Assembly (NCBI RefSeq): GCF_012033695.1
Contig: NZ_JAAVJI010000002.1
Location: 124,001-188,000 of the forward strand
DNA length: 64,000 bases
Direction of reading: 5' to 3'
Source of the DNA: Pseudomonas quercus
GTDB lineage: Bacteria > Pseudomonadota > Gammaproteobacteria > Pseudomonadales > Pseudomonadaceae
Both the position numbers and the translations under genes were made by a program. Under the pieces are notes generated by a model. That model saw nothing but the letters and a program-made list of their open reading frames with translations, made no database searches and was not told where the DNA came from. The first letter of the stretch is position 1; each line of letters begins with the position of its first letter. Positions 44,541 through 53,700 of the stretch are shown here, piece by piece.

Positions 44541-47500
44541 TCAGGCTTCTACCAATGCCCACTGCTTGGCCAGGCGCTTGTCTGAAATCGGCACTTTCGT
44601 GCCCAGCTGCTGGGCGAAGAGCGATACCCGGTACTCCTCAAGCCACCAGCGGTACACCGCCAGCTCAGGGTCGCGCTTGCCCTCCTGGGCGTGCTTGACA
44701 GCACGTGCCTGGTACTGCGCCCACAACTCGCCCAGTTCGCCGCTCCAGACACGATCACGTTGCACCTGAGTGCCTACTTTCTCCAGGCGAAGCTCGATAC
44801 CCTTGAGGTAGCGTGGCAGTTCTTTAAGCCACTGGGCCGGTGTTTCCCGAACGAACCCAGGGTAGACCAGCCCGGCCAGTTGCTGCTTGATGTCGTTGAG
44901 TGCAACGGCCTGAGCCAGGTCGATACGGCCCTTGAAACGCTTCTGCAAGCCGTGCCACAAGGTCAGGATCTCCAGTACCAGGCGCGCCAACCGCTCGGCA
45001 TGCTCAGCCCAGCTACCGCGCTTGCGTTCGGCCAGGCTGGCCAGCCCAGCGCCTTCGCGCGGCAGGTTGGCCTCCCCCTCCAGCACGCAGCTGTCCAGGC
45101 TGGCCAGCAATATGTCTTCGACCAAGGCCTCGATACGCCCCAGGTCCCGGTACAACAGGCCCATCTGGGTTTGCCCTGGTAGCTTGCTGCGCAGGAAACG
45201 CGCCGGCTCTGCCAATTGCTGCAACAGCAAGCGTTGCAGGGCGCGCCGGTGTTGATAGTCGGCTTCGGCTGCCGTGGAAAACCGGCCTTCGCGCACTTCG
45301 CCCTGCTCCTCCACCAAGGCCGGATAGACCGTGAGCTGAAGGCCGGCGACGTTATGCCGCGCGGTTTCGGCCACAGAGGCAAAGGCTTTGGGCTGCACCG
45401 GCCCGGACGCCTGGGTAGCCGCAGGCATGGCCAGTGCCGCCTGCCCGGCCTCAGCGAAACGTGCGGTGAGGGTGCCCAGGTCGCGGCCTTCCCCCAGGAA
45501 CTTACCCTGGGCGTCCACCACTTCAAGGTTCATGCGCAGGTGGCCTTCCAACTGGCGCTCGGCGTCGGCCCAGTCCTCTTCGCTCACACGGGCGCCCGTC
45601 ATGCGGGTAAGCTCAGCGCCCAGTGCCTGAGGTAACGAACCCTGGCCGAAGACCATGCGCGCCAGCGCGGCTTTTATGAAGTCTGGCACCGGTACGAAAT
45701 TCTTGCGTACGGCCTTGGGCAGGTTACGCACGAGGGCCACGCAGCGGGCCTCGATCAACCCCGGCACCAGCCAGGCCAGGCGCTCGGCCGGTAGCGTGTT
45801 GAGCAAAGGTGCTGGCACCCGCAGGGTCACGCCATCACGGGCATTGCCCGGCTCGAAATGATAGGTGAGGGGCAAGGCCAGGTCACCCAGGTGCAGCGTA
45901 TCGGGGTACAGGGCTGCCGTGACTTCGCTAGCCTCACGGGCCAGTACATCCTCCTCCCGCATAATCAGCAGGTTCGGGTTTTTCTGGCTGTGAACGCGAT
46001 ACCAGCTGTCGAAGGTGGCGGTCTGGTGGATCTCTGCAGGCAGCCGGGCTTCGTAGAAGTTATAGAGTGTTTCTTCATCGGCCAGGATGTCGCGGCGGCG
46101 AGCCTTGGCTTCCAACTCGTCCAGGCGCTCCAGCAAGTGGCGGTTGGCCGTCAGGCACCGCGCACGAGACTGGATCTCCCCGCGCACCAGGCCTTCGCGG
46201 ATAAACAGCTCCCGGGAAGCGACAGGGTCGATCGGCCCGAAATGAACCGGGCGGCGGCCAATGATAATCAGGCCATAGAGCGTGATCTGCTCGAAGGCCA
46301 CCACCTGGCCCCGCTTCTTTTCCCAGTGGGGCTCGAAATGGTTGCGTTTGATCAAGTGCTCAGCCAACGGCTCCAGCCACTGGGCATCGATCTTGGCGAC
46401 CATGCGGGCGTACAGCTTGGTGGTTTCCACCAGCTCGGCGGCCATCAACCATTGGGGCCGCTTGCGCCCGATGCCACTGGACGGGTGAACCCAGAATCGC
46501 CGTTGCCGTGCCCCCAGGTAGTCCCCCTCTTCCGTTTTCTGCCCTATCTGGCTCAGTAAGCCGGACAGAATAGCCTTGTGCAGCTTGACGTAGTCGGCCG
46601 GCTCCGGGTTGACTGGCAATTGCAGGTCGCGGCAGATCAGCGCCAATTGGCGGTGCGCGTCGCGCCACTCGCGCAAGCGCAAGTAATTGAGGAACTGTTT
46701 GCGGCACCAGTTGCGCAACGGGTTGCTGCCCAGCGACTGACGCTGCTCCTCAAAACCGTTCCACAGGTTCACCAGCCCGGCAAAGTCGGAATCCACGTCC
46801 TTCCATTGAGCATGGGCCTGGTCGGCAGCTTGCTGACGCTCTGGCGGGCGCTCGCGAGGGTCTTGTACGGACAGTGCGCTGGCCACGATCAGCACCTCGG
46901 CCAGGCTGCCCTGCTGGGCGCCCTCCAGCAGCATGCGCGCCAGGCGCGGGTCTACAGGCAGGCGGGCCAACTGGCGGCCCAGCGGCGTGAGCTGGTTTTC
47001 GCGGTTGACCGCGCGCAGTTCCTGCAACAGGTTGAAGCCATCGCTGACGGCCTTGCCGTCCGGTGGCTCGATAAAGGGGAAGGCATCGATGGCACCCAGC
47101 CGCAGGTGCAGCATCTGCAGAATCACCGCTGCCAAGTTAGTGCGAAGAATTTCCGGGTCGGTGAAGGCCGGCCGTGCGTTGAAATCCTCCTCGCTGTACA
47201 GGCGCACACACAGCCCTGGCTCAACGCGGCCGCAGCGGCCCTTGCGCTGGTTGGCGCTGGCCTGGGACACCGCTTCGATAGGTAACCGCTGTACCTTGGC
47301 GCGGTAGCTGTAGCGGCTGATGCGCGCCGTACCGGTGTCAATCACATAGCGAATGCCCGGTACGGTCAGGGACGTTTCGGCCACGTTGGTTGCAAGCACT
47401 ACGCGCCGACCAGGGTGGGACTGGAAAATGCGCTGCTGCTCGGCCGGTGACAGCCGCGCATACAGCGGCAGTATTTCGGTATGGCGTAGCTGGGCCTTGC

Positions 47501-48452
47501 GAAGGAACTCAGCCGCATCGCGGATCTCTCGCTCACCCGGCAGGAACACCAGCACGTCCCCTGGGCTTTTCCGATCCTGGCGTTCCAGCTCGGCAAACTC
47601 TTCGAGCGCGGCGAGAATGCCCTGGTCCATGCTCAGGTCTTCTTCCACCGTATTGCCGTCTTCGTCCTGCTCGCCCACCAGCGGGCGATACCATACGTCT
47701 ACCGGAAAAGTGCGGCCTGATACTTCGATCACGGGGGCGCCGTCGAAGTGCTGGGAAAAGCGCTCCAGGTCGATGGTGGCCGAGGTGATGATGACTTTCA
47801 GGTCCGGGCGGCGTGGCAGCAGGGTTTTGAGGTAGCCCAGCAGGAAGTCGATGTTCAGGCTGCGCTCATGGGCCTCGTCCACAATGATAGTGTCGTAGCG
47901 CTCAAGGAAACGGTCGTGCTGTGTTTCCGCCAGCAAGATGCCGTCTGTCATCAGCTTTACCAGGCTGCTGGCGCTGCTCTGGTCCTCGAAACGTACCTGA
48001 TAGCCCACCAGGCTGCCCAGGGGCGTACCCAGTTCCTCGGCCACTCGGGTTGCCACGCTACGGGCGGCAATCCGGCGCGGCTGGGTATGGGCAATCAGCC
48101 CCGCCTGCCCACGCCCCAGTTCCAAGCAGATTTTGGGCAACTGAGTGGTTTTGCCGGACCCGGTTTCGCCCGCAATGATCACCACTTGATGCTTGGCGAT
48201 AAGCGCCTTGATCTCGTCGCGCTTGGCAGCAATCGGCAGCTGATCGTCGTAGCGAATGGTCGGTACGCTGGCACGCCGCGCTGCTACAACAGCGCAAGAC
48301 GCTTCATAGCGTTCCAGCCAACGGGCCAGCTTGGCCTCGTCGGGTGCTTTACGCAGCTCGTGCAATTGCCGCCGCAGGCGATGGCGGTCGGCGGTCTGGG
48401 CCAGGTCAAGGTTGCGCAACAGGGTATCGAGGGACGGCGTGGGTTCGGTCAT
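44541..48452 (-). CDS. hrpA: ATP-dependent RNA helicase HrpA (DEAH box)
   Basis: 1303 residues, the standard HrpA length. Walker A is GETGSGKTTQLPK, the DEAH box is IIVDEAHERSLN, the SAT motif is ITSATID and motif VI is QRKGRCGRVEPG. Helicase-associated and OB-fold domains follow, then the long HrpA-specific C-terminal half (about 750-1303). In E. coli HrpA acts in mRNA processing and rescue of collided ribosomes. ATG at 48452 (MTEPTPSLDTLL) is preferred; an extension to 48572 runs through a hairpin and lacks conservation-like sequence. Confidence 0.96.
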   Translation of the reverse strand: MTEPTPSLDTLLRNLDLAQTADRHRLRRQLHELRKAPDEAKLARWLERYEASCAVVAARRASVPTIRYDDQLPIAAKRDEIKALIAKHQVVIIAGETGSGKTTQLPKICLELGRGQAGLIAHTQPRRIAARSVATRVAEELGTPLGSLVGYQVRFEDQSSASSLVKLMTDGILLAETQHDRFLERYDTIIVDEAHERSLNIDFLLGYLKTLLPRRPDLKVIITSATIDLERFSQHFDGAPVIEVSGRTFPVDVWYRPLVGEQDEDGNTVEEDLSMDQGILAALEEFAELERQDRKSPGDVLVFLPGEREIRDAAEFLRKAQLRHTEILPLYARLSPAEQQRIFQSHPGRRVVLATNVAETSLTVPGIRYVIDTGTARISRYSYRAKVQRLPIEAVSQASANQRKGRCGRVEPGLCVRLYSEEDFNARPAFTDPEILRTNLAAVILQMLHLRLGAIDAFPFIEPPDGKAVSDGFNLLQELRAVNRENQLTPLGRQLARLPVDPRLARMLLEGAQQGSLAEVLIVASALSVQDPRERPPERQQAADQAHAQWKDVDSDFAGLVNLWNGFEEQRQSLGSNPLRNWCRKQFLNYLRLREWRDAHRQLALICRDLQLPVNPEPADYVKLHKAILSGLLSQIGQKTEEGDYLGARQRRFWVHPSSGIGRKRPQWLMAAELVETTKLYARMVAKIDAQWLEPLAEHLIKRNHFEPHWEKKRGQVVAFEQITLYGLIIIGRRPVHFGPIDPVASRELFIREGLVRGEIQSRARCLTANRHLLERLDELEAKARRRDILADEETLYNFYEARLPAEIHQTATFDSWYRVHSQKNPNLLIMREEDVLAREASEVTAALYPDTLHLGDLALPLTYHFEPGNARDGVTLRVPAPLLNTLPAERLAWLVPGLIEARCVALVRNLPKAVRKNFVPVPDFIKAALARMVFGQGSLPQALGAELTRMTGARVSEEDWADAERQLEGHLRMNLEVVDAQGKFLGEGRDLGTLTARFAEAGQAALAMPAATQASGPVQPKAFASVAETARHNVAGLQLTVYPALVEEQGEVREGRFSTAAEADYQHRRALQRLLLQQLAEPARFLRSKLPGQTQMGLLYRDLGRIEALVEDILLASLDSCVLEGEANLPREGAGLASLAERKRGSWAEHAERLARLVLEILTLWHGLQKRFKGRIDLAQAVALNDIKQQLAGLVYPGFVRETPAQWLKELPRYLKGIELRLEKVGTQVQRDRVWSGELGELWAQYQARAVKHAQEGKRDPELAVYRWWLEEYRVSLFAQQLGTKVPISDKRLAKQWALVEA

Positions 48453-48532
48453 CAGTGTGGCCCGGGCGGGCACGGTAGAAAATGTGACCGGGATTGTCGC
48501 AGATTTGCCAGAGTTTGGGGGCGCCTGCAGGG

Positions 48533-48554
48533 GCGCCGGCAGATGAGCCGGCGC
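48533..48554. terminator. GC-rich hairpin between fadD1 and hrpA
   Basis: Perfect 8-bp stem GCGCCGGC / GCCGGCGC with a 6-nt loop, 15 nt past the fadD1 stop. No T-run follows on the minus strand, so it may be an attenuator or mRNA-stabilising stem rather than a full terminator. Confidence 0.4.
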
Positions 48555-48568
48555 GTCGCCCTTATGCC

Positions 48569-50266
48569 TCAAGCGGTTTTCTTGAGCCCCAGCTTTTTCA
48601 GCTCTTCGTCACGCAACTCGCGACGCAGGATCTTGCCAACGTTCGTGGTGGGTAAACTGTCGCGGAACTCAACGGTTTTAGGCACCTTGTAGCCGGTCAT
48701 GTTGGCGCGCATATGGTCCATCACCTGATCACGTGTAACGGTCATGCCAGGCTTGACTACCACGAACACCTTGATGGTCTCGCCGGATTTTTCATCCGGG
48801 ATACCAATGGCTGCACACTGCAGAACGCCGGGCAAGGTGACCAGCACGTCTTCGAGCTCGTTGGGGTACACATTGAAACCAGACACCAGGATCATGTCCT
48901 TCTTGCGGTCCACGATCCGGATGTAGCCGTCTGGCTGAATGACCGCGATATCGCCGGTCTTGAGCCAACCGTCGGCATCCAGCATCTCTGCCGTGGCTTC
49001 CGGGCGCTCCCAGTACCCTTTCATCACCTGCGGGCCTTTCACGCACAGCTCCCCGGCTTCTCCAAAGCCCAGTTCGCGCCCACTGTCGTCGATGACACGG
49101 CAAAGCGTGGAACAGACAGGAATGCCGATGGTGCCGATTTGAATGCCTTGCTTAGGGTTGACCGTGGCCACGGGGCTGGTTTCGGTCATGCCATAGCCTT
49201 CGCAAATGGAGCAGCCCGTGGTTTCACGCCAACGCTCGGCTACCGCCGATTGCAATGCCATGCCACCAGAAAGCGTGAGCTTGAGCGCAGAGAAGTCCAG
49301 CTTGCGGAAGTCAGCGTTGTTGCACAGGGCAACGAACAGCGTGTTAAGCCCCACGAACCCACTGAATTTCCACTTGCCCAGCTCTTTGACCATGGCCGAC
49401 AGGTCACGCGGGTTACTGATAAGCACATTGTGGTTGCCCATCAGCATCATGGCCATGCAGTGGAAGGTGAACGCATAGATGTGGTACAGCGGCAGGGGTG
49501 TAATCAGCACTTCGCTGCCTTCTGCCAGGTTCGACCCCATCAGCGCCTTGCACTGCAGCATGTTGGCCACCAGGTTGCGGTGGGTGAGCATGGCGCCCTT
49601 GGCCACGCCTGTTGTACCGCCAGTGTATTGCAGCACGGCCACTTCGCCACTGCTGGGCGATACCTCTTTGACGGCGACGCCACGGCCCAAGGCAAGGGCC
49701 TGGTTGAACCGTACTGCACCCGGAATATGGTAGGGCGGGACCATTTTCTTGACGTACCGCACCACGCTGTTGACCAACAGCCGCTTGACCGGCGGCAGCA
49801 GGTCGGCCACTTCGGTCACGATCACATGACGCACGGCGGTCTTGGGTACGACTGCCTGGGCAAGGTGAGCCATGTTCGCCAGGCACACCAATGCCTTGGC
49901 ACCGGAATCCTTGAACTGATGTTCCATTTCCCGCGCCGTGTACAGCGGGTTGGTGTTGACCACGATCAGCCCGGCCCGTATCGCGCCGAACACGGCGACC
50001 GGGTATTGCAGCACATTGGGCAGTTGCACGGCGATGCGGTCGCCTGGCACCAGGTCCGTATGCTGCTGCAACCAGGCCGCAAAGGCACCGGACAGCGTGT
50101 ACAGGTCACCGTAGGTAAGCGTCTGGCCCAGGTTGCTGAACGCAGGTTTGTGGGCGAACCGCTGGCACGACTGCTGGAGCACGGCCTGGATATTAGGGTA
50201 CGCATCTGGATCGATCTCGGCGGGAATGCCCGGCGGGTACTTGTCTGCCCAGAAATTGTCGGCCAT
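48569..50266 (-). CDS. fadD1: Long-chain-fatty-acid-CoA ligase
   Basis: 565 residues. The AMP-binding motif is YTGGTTGVAKGA, followed by EGYGMTETSPVA and the FACS signature DGWLKTGDIAVI, and K in the C-terminal TTNVGKILRREL. It activates long-chain fatty acids to CoA esters for beta-oxidation. It lies downstream of a paralogue (50441-52168) on the same strand, as fadD1 and fadD2 do in other pseudomonads; the numbering follows that order. GAGGAG about 10 nt upstream. The 174-bp gap from its paralogue includes a palindrome that may control it. Confidence 0.93.
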   Translation of the reverse strand: MADNFWADKYPPGIPAEIDPDAYPNIQAVLQQSCQRFAHKPAFSNLGQTLTYGDLYTLSGAFAAWLQQHTDLVPGDRIAVQLPNVLQYPVAVFGAIRAGLIVVNTNPLYTAREMEHQFKDSGAKALVCLANMAHLAQAVVPKTAVRHVIVTEVADLLPPVKRLLVNSVVRYVKKMVPPYHIPGAVRFNQALALGRGVAVKEVSPSSGEVAVLQYTGGTTGVAKGAMLTHRNLVANMLQCKALMGSNLAEGSEVLITPLPLYHIYAFTFHCMAMMLMGNHNVLISNPRDLSAMVKELGKWKFSGFVGLNTLFVALCNNADFRKLDFSALKLTLSGGMALQSAVAERWRETTGCSICEGYGMTETSPVATVNPKQGIQIGTIGIPVCSTLCRVIDDSGRELGFGEAGELCVKGPQVMKGYWERPEATAEMLDADGWLKTGDIAVIQPDGYIRIVDRKKDMILVSGFNVYPNELEDVLVTLPGVLQCAAIGIPDEKSGETIKVFVVVKPGMTVTRDQVMDHMRANMTGYKVPKTVEFRDSLPTTNVGKILRRELRDEELKKLGLKKTA

Positions 50267-50424
50267 GAAAACCCTGCTCCTCGTGCGGCGAGATCACCGC
50301 AGTCGATGCGGTTCTTATAGATATGGTGAAAAGCGGGCCGAGATTATCAGCTTTGGGAAAAACCGCCTAGAGCCAGACCCCAGGCAAAGGTCATATTGAA
50401 CACTCGATAACCGCCATCAGTCAC

Positions 50425-50446
50425 GTTTAGTGTAATTACTCTAAAC
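50425..50446. promoter_or_regulatory. 22-bp imperfect palindrome at the end of fadD2
   Basis: GTTTAG at 50425 and CTAAAC at 50446 frame a core GTAATTAC; all pairs match except one. It includes the fadD2 stop codon and lies about 160 bp upstream of fadD1. It may be an operator for a fatty-acid-responsive repressor; it is not a good match to the PsrA consensus as I remember it. Confidence 0.4.
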
Positions 50447-52168
50447 CTGGCAATTCTTCTCCGCGTGCCCTTCTGAAGCGTAGGCTTCCTCTCGTAGTGC
50501 ACGGCGCAGTATTTTTCCCACAGGTGTCATGGGCAAGGCGTCCCGTATCACAACCTGCCTGGGCACCTTGTACGGTGCAAGGTTGTCACGGCACCAGTGG
50601 CTGAGGGCTGCCACCTCCAGGCCCTTGGCCCGCGGCACCACGAATAGCCGTATGGCCTCCCCCGTACGTTCGTCAGGTACGCCGATCGCTGCGCAGTTGA
50701 GCACCTCAGGGTGGGCCATCACTACCTCCTCCACTTCGTTGGGGTACACGTTGAAGCCGGACACAATGATCATGTCTTTCTTGCGGTCCACAATGCGCAC
50801 AAAACCGTCAGGGTCGATGATTGCAATGTCGCCGGTTTTCAGCCAGCCTTCGCCGTCCAGGGTCTGCGCCGTTTCTTCTGGGCGCTGCCAGTAACCTTTC
50901 ATCACCTGGGGCCCTCGCACGCATAGCTCGCCGGCCTCACCCAAGGGGAGCGCCTGGCCCTGCTCGTCGATAACCTTTAGCGCCGTACCTACCACGGGTA
51001 GGCCCACTGTACCCAGGCGCGCCCCACTACCGTAGGGGTTGGTGCACACCACCGGCGAGGTTTCTGTCAGGCCGTAGCCTTCGGTGATTCGGCAACCCGT
51101 AAGCGCTTCCCACCGTTGCGCGGTCGCCTTCACCAGTGCCGTGCCACCCGAGTTCGTGACCTTGAGTGCGGAAAGATCCAGCCTCGCGAACCCCGGATGA
51201 TCCATCAGCGCCACGAACAAGGTGTTCAACCCAACGAAAGACGTGAACCGCCAACGGCCCAGCACCTTGATAAAGGCAGGAATGTCGCGTGGGTTGGTGA
51301 TGAGCACGTTGTGATTGCCGGTGACCATCAGGCAGAGGCAATGCGCCGTAAAGGCGTAGATATGGTAAAGCGGGAGCGGCGCAATGGCAGTTTCCTGGCC
51401 TTCACGCACCAGCGGTTGGCCATCGGCACCTGATTGGCTAAAGCACGCCTGCACTTGCTGCATATTTGCAAGCAGGTTGCCATGGGTCAGCATCGCGCCT
51501 TTGGCCACGCCGGTGGTACCGCCGGTGTACTGCAATACAGCAGTGTCTTCCCGGCACAGGGCAACAGGCGTGACAGCGCCCTTGCGGCCCAGCTTCAGCG
51601 CCTGAGTGTAGCCAATGGCCTGGGGCAGATGATAGTGGGGGACCTGCTTTTTCAACCTTGCCACCGCCAGGTTCACCAGCCAGCCTTGGGCGGGCGACAG
51701 CAGGTCGCCCATTTTGGCTTCAATCAGGTAGTCCATGGGCGTGTCGGCGACCACCTGTTGAACGCGGTCGCCAAACAGGTTCAAGTAAACCAGGGCCCGA
51801 GCACCCGAATCCTTGAACTGATGGCGCATTTCCCGCGTGGTGTACAGCGGGTTGGTGTTCACAACGATCAGCCCTGCGCAGAGGGCGCCGAACACAGCGA
51901 CAGGGTACTGAAGCACATTGGGCAGTTGGACAGCGATGCGGTCGCCAGGCACCAGGTCGGTATGCCGTTGCAGCCAGGCAGCAAAGGCCTCCGCTTCGCA
52001 CTTTAGTTGGCCATAGGTGAGCGTGCGCCCCAGGTTGCTGTAGGCGGGCTTGTCGGCAAAGGCGCCGCAGGCGTGCTGGAACACCTCTACTACAGAGGCC
52101 CAGGTGGTGAAATCCAGCGTGGCCGGTAAGCCTGCGGGGCGCTTGTCGGCCCAGAAGTCAGGTTGCAT
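50441..52168 (-). CDS. fadD2: Long-chain-fatty-acid-CoA ligase, second copy
   Basis: 575 residues, closely related to fadD1: the same YTGGTTGVAKGA, EGYGLTETSPVV and DGEGWLKTGDIAII motifs and the same N-terminal FWADK opening. Differences cluster in residues about 120-190 and in the C-terminal tail, suggesting different chain-length or condition preference. In P. putida and P. aeruginosa two adjacent fadD genes are known with different induction. GGGGAG 8 nt upstream. Divergent from the phaJ-like gene. Confidence 0.92.
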   Translation of the reverse strand: MQPDFWADKRPAGLPATLDFTTWASVVEVFQHACGAFADKPAYSNLGRTLTYGQLKCEAEAFAAWLQRHTDLVPGDRIAVQLPNVLQYPVAVFGALCAGLIVVNTNPLYTTREMRHQFKDSGARALVYLNLFGDRVQQVVADTPMDYLIEAKMGDLLSPAQGWLVNLAVARLKKQVPHYHLPQAIGYTQALKLGRKGAVTPVALCREDTAVLQYTGGTTGVAKGAMLTHGNLLANMQQVQACFSQSGADGQPLVREGQETAIAPLPLYHIYAFTAHCLCLMVTGNHNVLITNPRDIPAFIKVLGRWRFTSFVGLNTLFVALMDHPGFARLDLSALKVTNSGGTALVKATAQRWEALTGCRITEGYGLTETSPVVCTNPYGSGARLGTVGLPVVGTALKVIDEQGQALPLGEAGELCVRGPQVMKGYWQRPEETAQTLDGEGWLKTGDIAIIDPDGFVRIVDRKKDMIIVSGFNVYPNEVEEVVMAHPEVLNCAAIGVPDERTGEAIRLFVVPRAKGLEVAALSHWCRDNLAPYKVPRQVVIRDALPMTPVGKILRRALREEAYASEGHAEKNCQV

Positions 52169-52280
52169 TGTTATTCTCCCCTGCTTGAGGCGCGGGCTTC
52201 ATGCCAGCGCAGCCTTGGGGCGAAATTAGCAGCTGAGCGGACTATGGCAACTGCCAGGGTTGCGTTATTTACATCCTGAA

Positions 52281-52309
52281 TTGAAATAGACACGTCACAT
52301 GGCGATACA
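52281..52309 (+). promoter_or_regulatory. Possible promoter of the phaJ-like gene
   Basis: TTGAAA (52281-52286), 17 bp, GATACA (52304-52309), in the 175-bp divergent gap between fadD2 and the hydratase gene. The hexamer matches are moderate. Confidence 0.35.
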
Positions 52310-52343
52310 CTAAGCGCCTTTGCGCGAACAGGATCGACCCTCC

Positions 52344-52814
52344 ATGACCGACAGCACCAACACGCCCTATGAAGCCCTTGAAATCGGCCAGACCGCCAGT
52401 TACAGCCGTACCGTGACCGAGCGGGAAATCCAGCTGTTCGCAGAGCTTTCCGGCGACCGCAACCCGGTGCACCTGGACGCAGACTACGCTGCCAAAACCC
52501 TGTTCAAGGAGCGCATTGCCCACGGCATGATCACCGGCGCCCTGATCAGCGCGGCAGTGGCCTGCGAACTGCCTGGGCCGGGGACTATTTACCTGGGCCA
52601 GCAGATGACGTTCCAGAAGCCCGTGAAAATAGGCGACACGCTGACGGTACGCCTGGAGATCCTGGAAAAGCTGCCCAAGTTCAAGGTGCGGATTGCTACA
52701 CGCGTGTTCAACCAGCATGAAGAGCTGGTGGTGGACGGGGAAGCGGACATTCTTGCGCCGCGCAAGCCGCAGACGGTAACGCTCGCAGCGCTGCCGACCA
52801 TCACTGTGGGCTGA
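52344..52814 (+). CDS. MaoC-like (R)-specific enoyl-CoA hydratase, PhaJ-type
   Basis: 156 residues, one hotdog domain. The hydratase-2 motif is ELSGDRNPVHLDADYA with D38 and H43, followed by FKERIAHGMITGALIS. Length and sequence fit PhaJ1-type enzymes, which turn trans-2-enoyl-CoA from beta-oxidation into (R)-3-hydroxyacyl-CoA for polyhydroxyalkanoate. The neighbouring fadD genes and KAS III support a link to fatty-acid flux. The exact phaJ paralogue cannot be told from sequence reading. Confidence 0.88.
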   Translation: MTDSTNTPYEALEIGQTASYSRTVTEREIQLFAELSGDRNPVHLDADYAAKTLFKERIAHGMITGALISAAVACELPGPGTIYLGQQMTFQKPVKIGDTLTVRLEILEKLPKFKVRIATRVFNQHEELVVDGEADILAPRKPQTVTLAALPTITVG

Positions 52815-52831
52815 TCCGCTTTCAAACAGGC

Positions 52832-52855
52832 AAAAAAAAGGCGGCCCAAGCCGCC
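52832..52855 (-). terminator. Rho-independent terminator on the minus strand
   Basis: On the minus strand GGCGGC-TTGG-GCCGCC is followed by eight T. It ends the transcript of the small lysine-rich gene at 52949-53113, and it also lies just past the phaJ-like stop on the plus strand. Confidence 0.85.
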
Positions 52856-52948
52856 CTGAATATGCCGTGCGTGCCCGAGGGCAGCGGGGTATTGCTGCCT
52901 CAGGCCTTGAAGGTTAATACCCCTTCCCGCGTTACGGCTTGATCCAGG

Positions 52949-53113
52949 TCAACGCTTCTTCGGTTTCTTCTTAGGCTTCTTTTTTCCGGCCATGGGCATG
53001 GCCTGCTCGAACGCATTGCGCACTTCACGCAGGCGTTTTTCATTGAGGTCGTGCTGCCGGCGTGCGCGTTCGGCAGTAAAATCCAGAAGGTTGTCGTCTT
53101 GGCTCATGGTCAT
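52949..53113 (-). CDS. Small lysine-rich protein, 54 residues
   Basis: Reads MTMSQDDNLLDFTAERARRQ... and ends in AGKKKPKKKPKKR before TGA. The body is a likely amphipathic helix and the tail is strongly basic, as in small nucleic-acid-binding proteins. A second in-frame ATG at 53107 would shorten it by two residues. The ribosome-binding site is weak, but codon use is normal and a strong terminator lies about 95 nt downstream on the same strand. Small proteins of this kind occur beside rapA in other pseudomonads, as far as I recall. Function unknown. Confidence 0.7.
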   Translation of the reverse strand: MTMSQDDNLLDFTAERARRQHDLNEKRLREVRNAFEQAMPMAGKKKPKKKPKKR

Positions 53114-53165
53114 GGCACGTCAGGAATGTGGTCGTATCATGGCGCGTCCCCGCCTGGCTGACCAG

Positions 53166-53492
53166 TCACACTTCAAGGTCTACCCACAAACCCTGGCGAG
53201 GCGGCGCCTCCATCAGGGGGACGGCAGGCACTGTATTATCAGCATTGAGCTCATCGCCCGCCAGCACCACGGCAGGCGAAGCCTGGCCATTGCGTTCCTG
53301 GCGCTTGCGCCGCTCCTCGAACGCCCGCACCAATGCCGCGGCATCCTCGCGTTCGCGATTGCGCAGGTCGATATCGGTTTCGGTGGACGCTGGCTGTGCA
53401 GGGGCCACGGGTGCAATGTCAGGTGTTGGCCGGATGGGGTCCAGTTGAGGATTTACCGGCACAAAAGGCTGCAATGTCACAGGTGGAATCAT
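53166..53492 (-). CDS. Conserved hypothetical protein, proline-rich, 108 residues
   Basis: An N-terminal proline-rich half (PPVTLQPFVPVNPQLDPIRPTP) is followed by a charged helix with RNREREDAAALVRAFEERRKRQ and a hydrophobic end. No signal peptide or known domain. GGAGG sits close before the ATG. Divergent from rapA and upstream of the 54-residue gene on the same strand, so the two may be one transcript ending at the terminator at 52832. Confidence 0.65.
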   Translation of the reverse strand: MIPPVTLQPFVPVNPQLDPIRPTPDIAPVAPAQPASTETDIDLRNREREDAAALVRAFEERRKRQERNGQASPAVVLAGDELNADNTVPAVPLMEAPPRQGLWVDLEV

Positions 53493-53644
53493 CTTTCCTC
53501 CAAGTGCCTGTCAAAGGGGCCTACCGGATCCTGAACAGGATGACGGAGCCCTGGCTGACCAAGCTATCGGCCAACCGCTGGCCAACTTGAGGCGCTTCGT
53601 CTGTGGCATTCGCCAAAGCTGGCCTACAATTGCGCAAGGCGCCT

Positions 53645-53673
53645 TTGGTTCTGACCGGGCGATCCGTTAGAAT
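53645..53673 (+). promoter_or_regulatory. Candidate promoter of rapA
   Basis: TTGGTT (53645-53650), 17 bp, TAGAAT (53668-53673), about 27 bp before the rapA ATG. The -10 is good, the -35 partial. Confidence 0.4.
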
Positions 53674-53700
53674 CCCCGGTTTTTGCAGGCGGAGTAAGGC

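Noticed and set aside
48713..50320. 535-codon plus-strand open frame
   Set aside because: Exactly opposite fadD1; its composition mirrors reverse-complemented codons and it has no domain.
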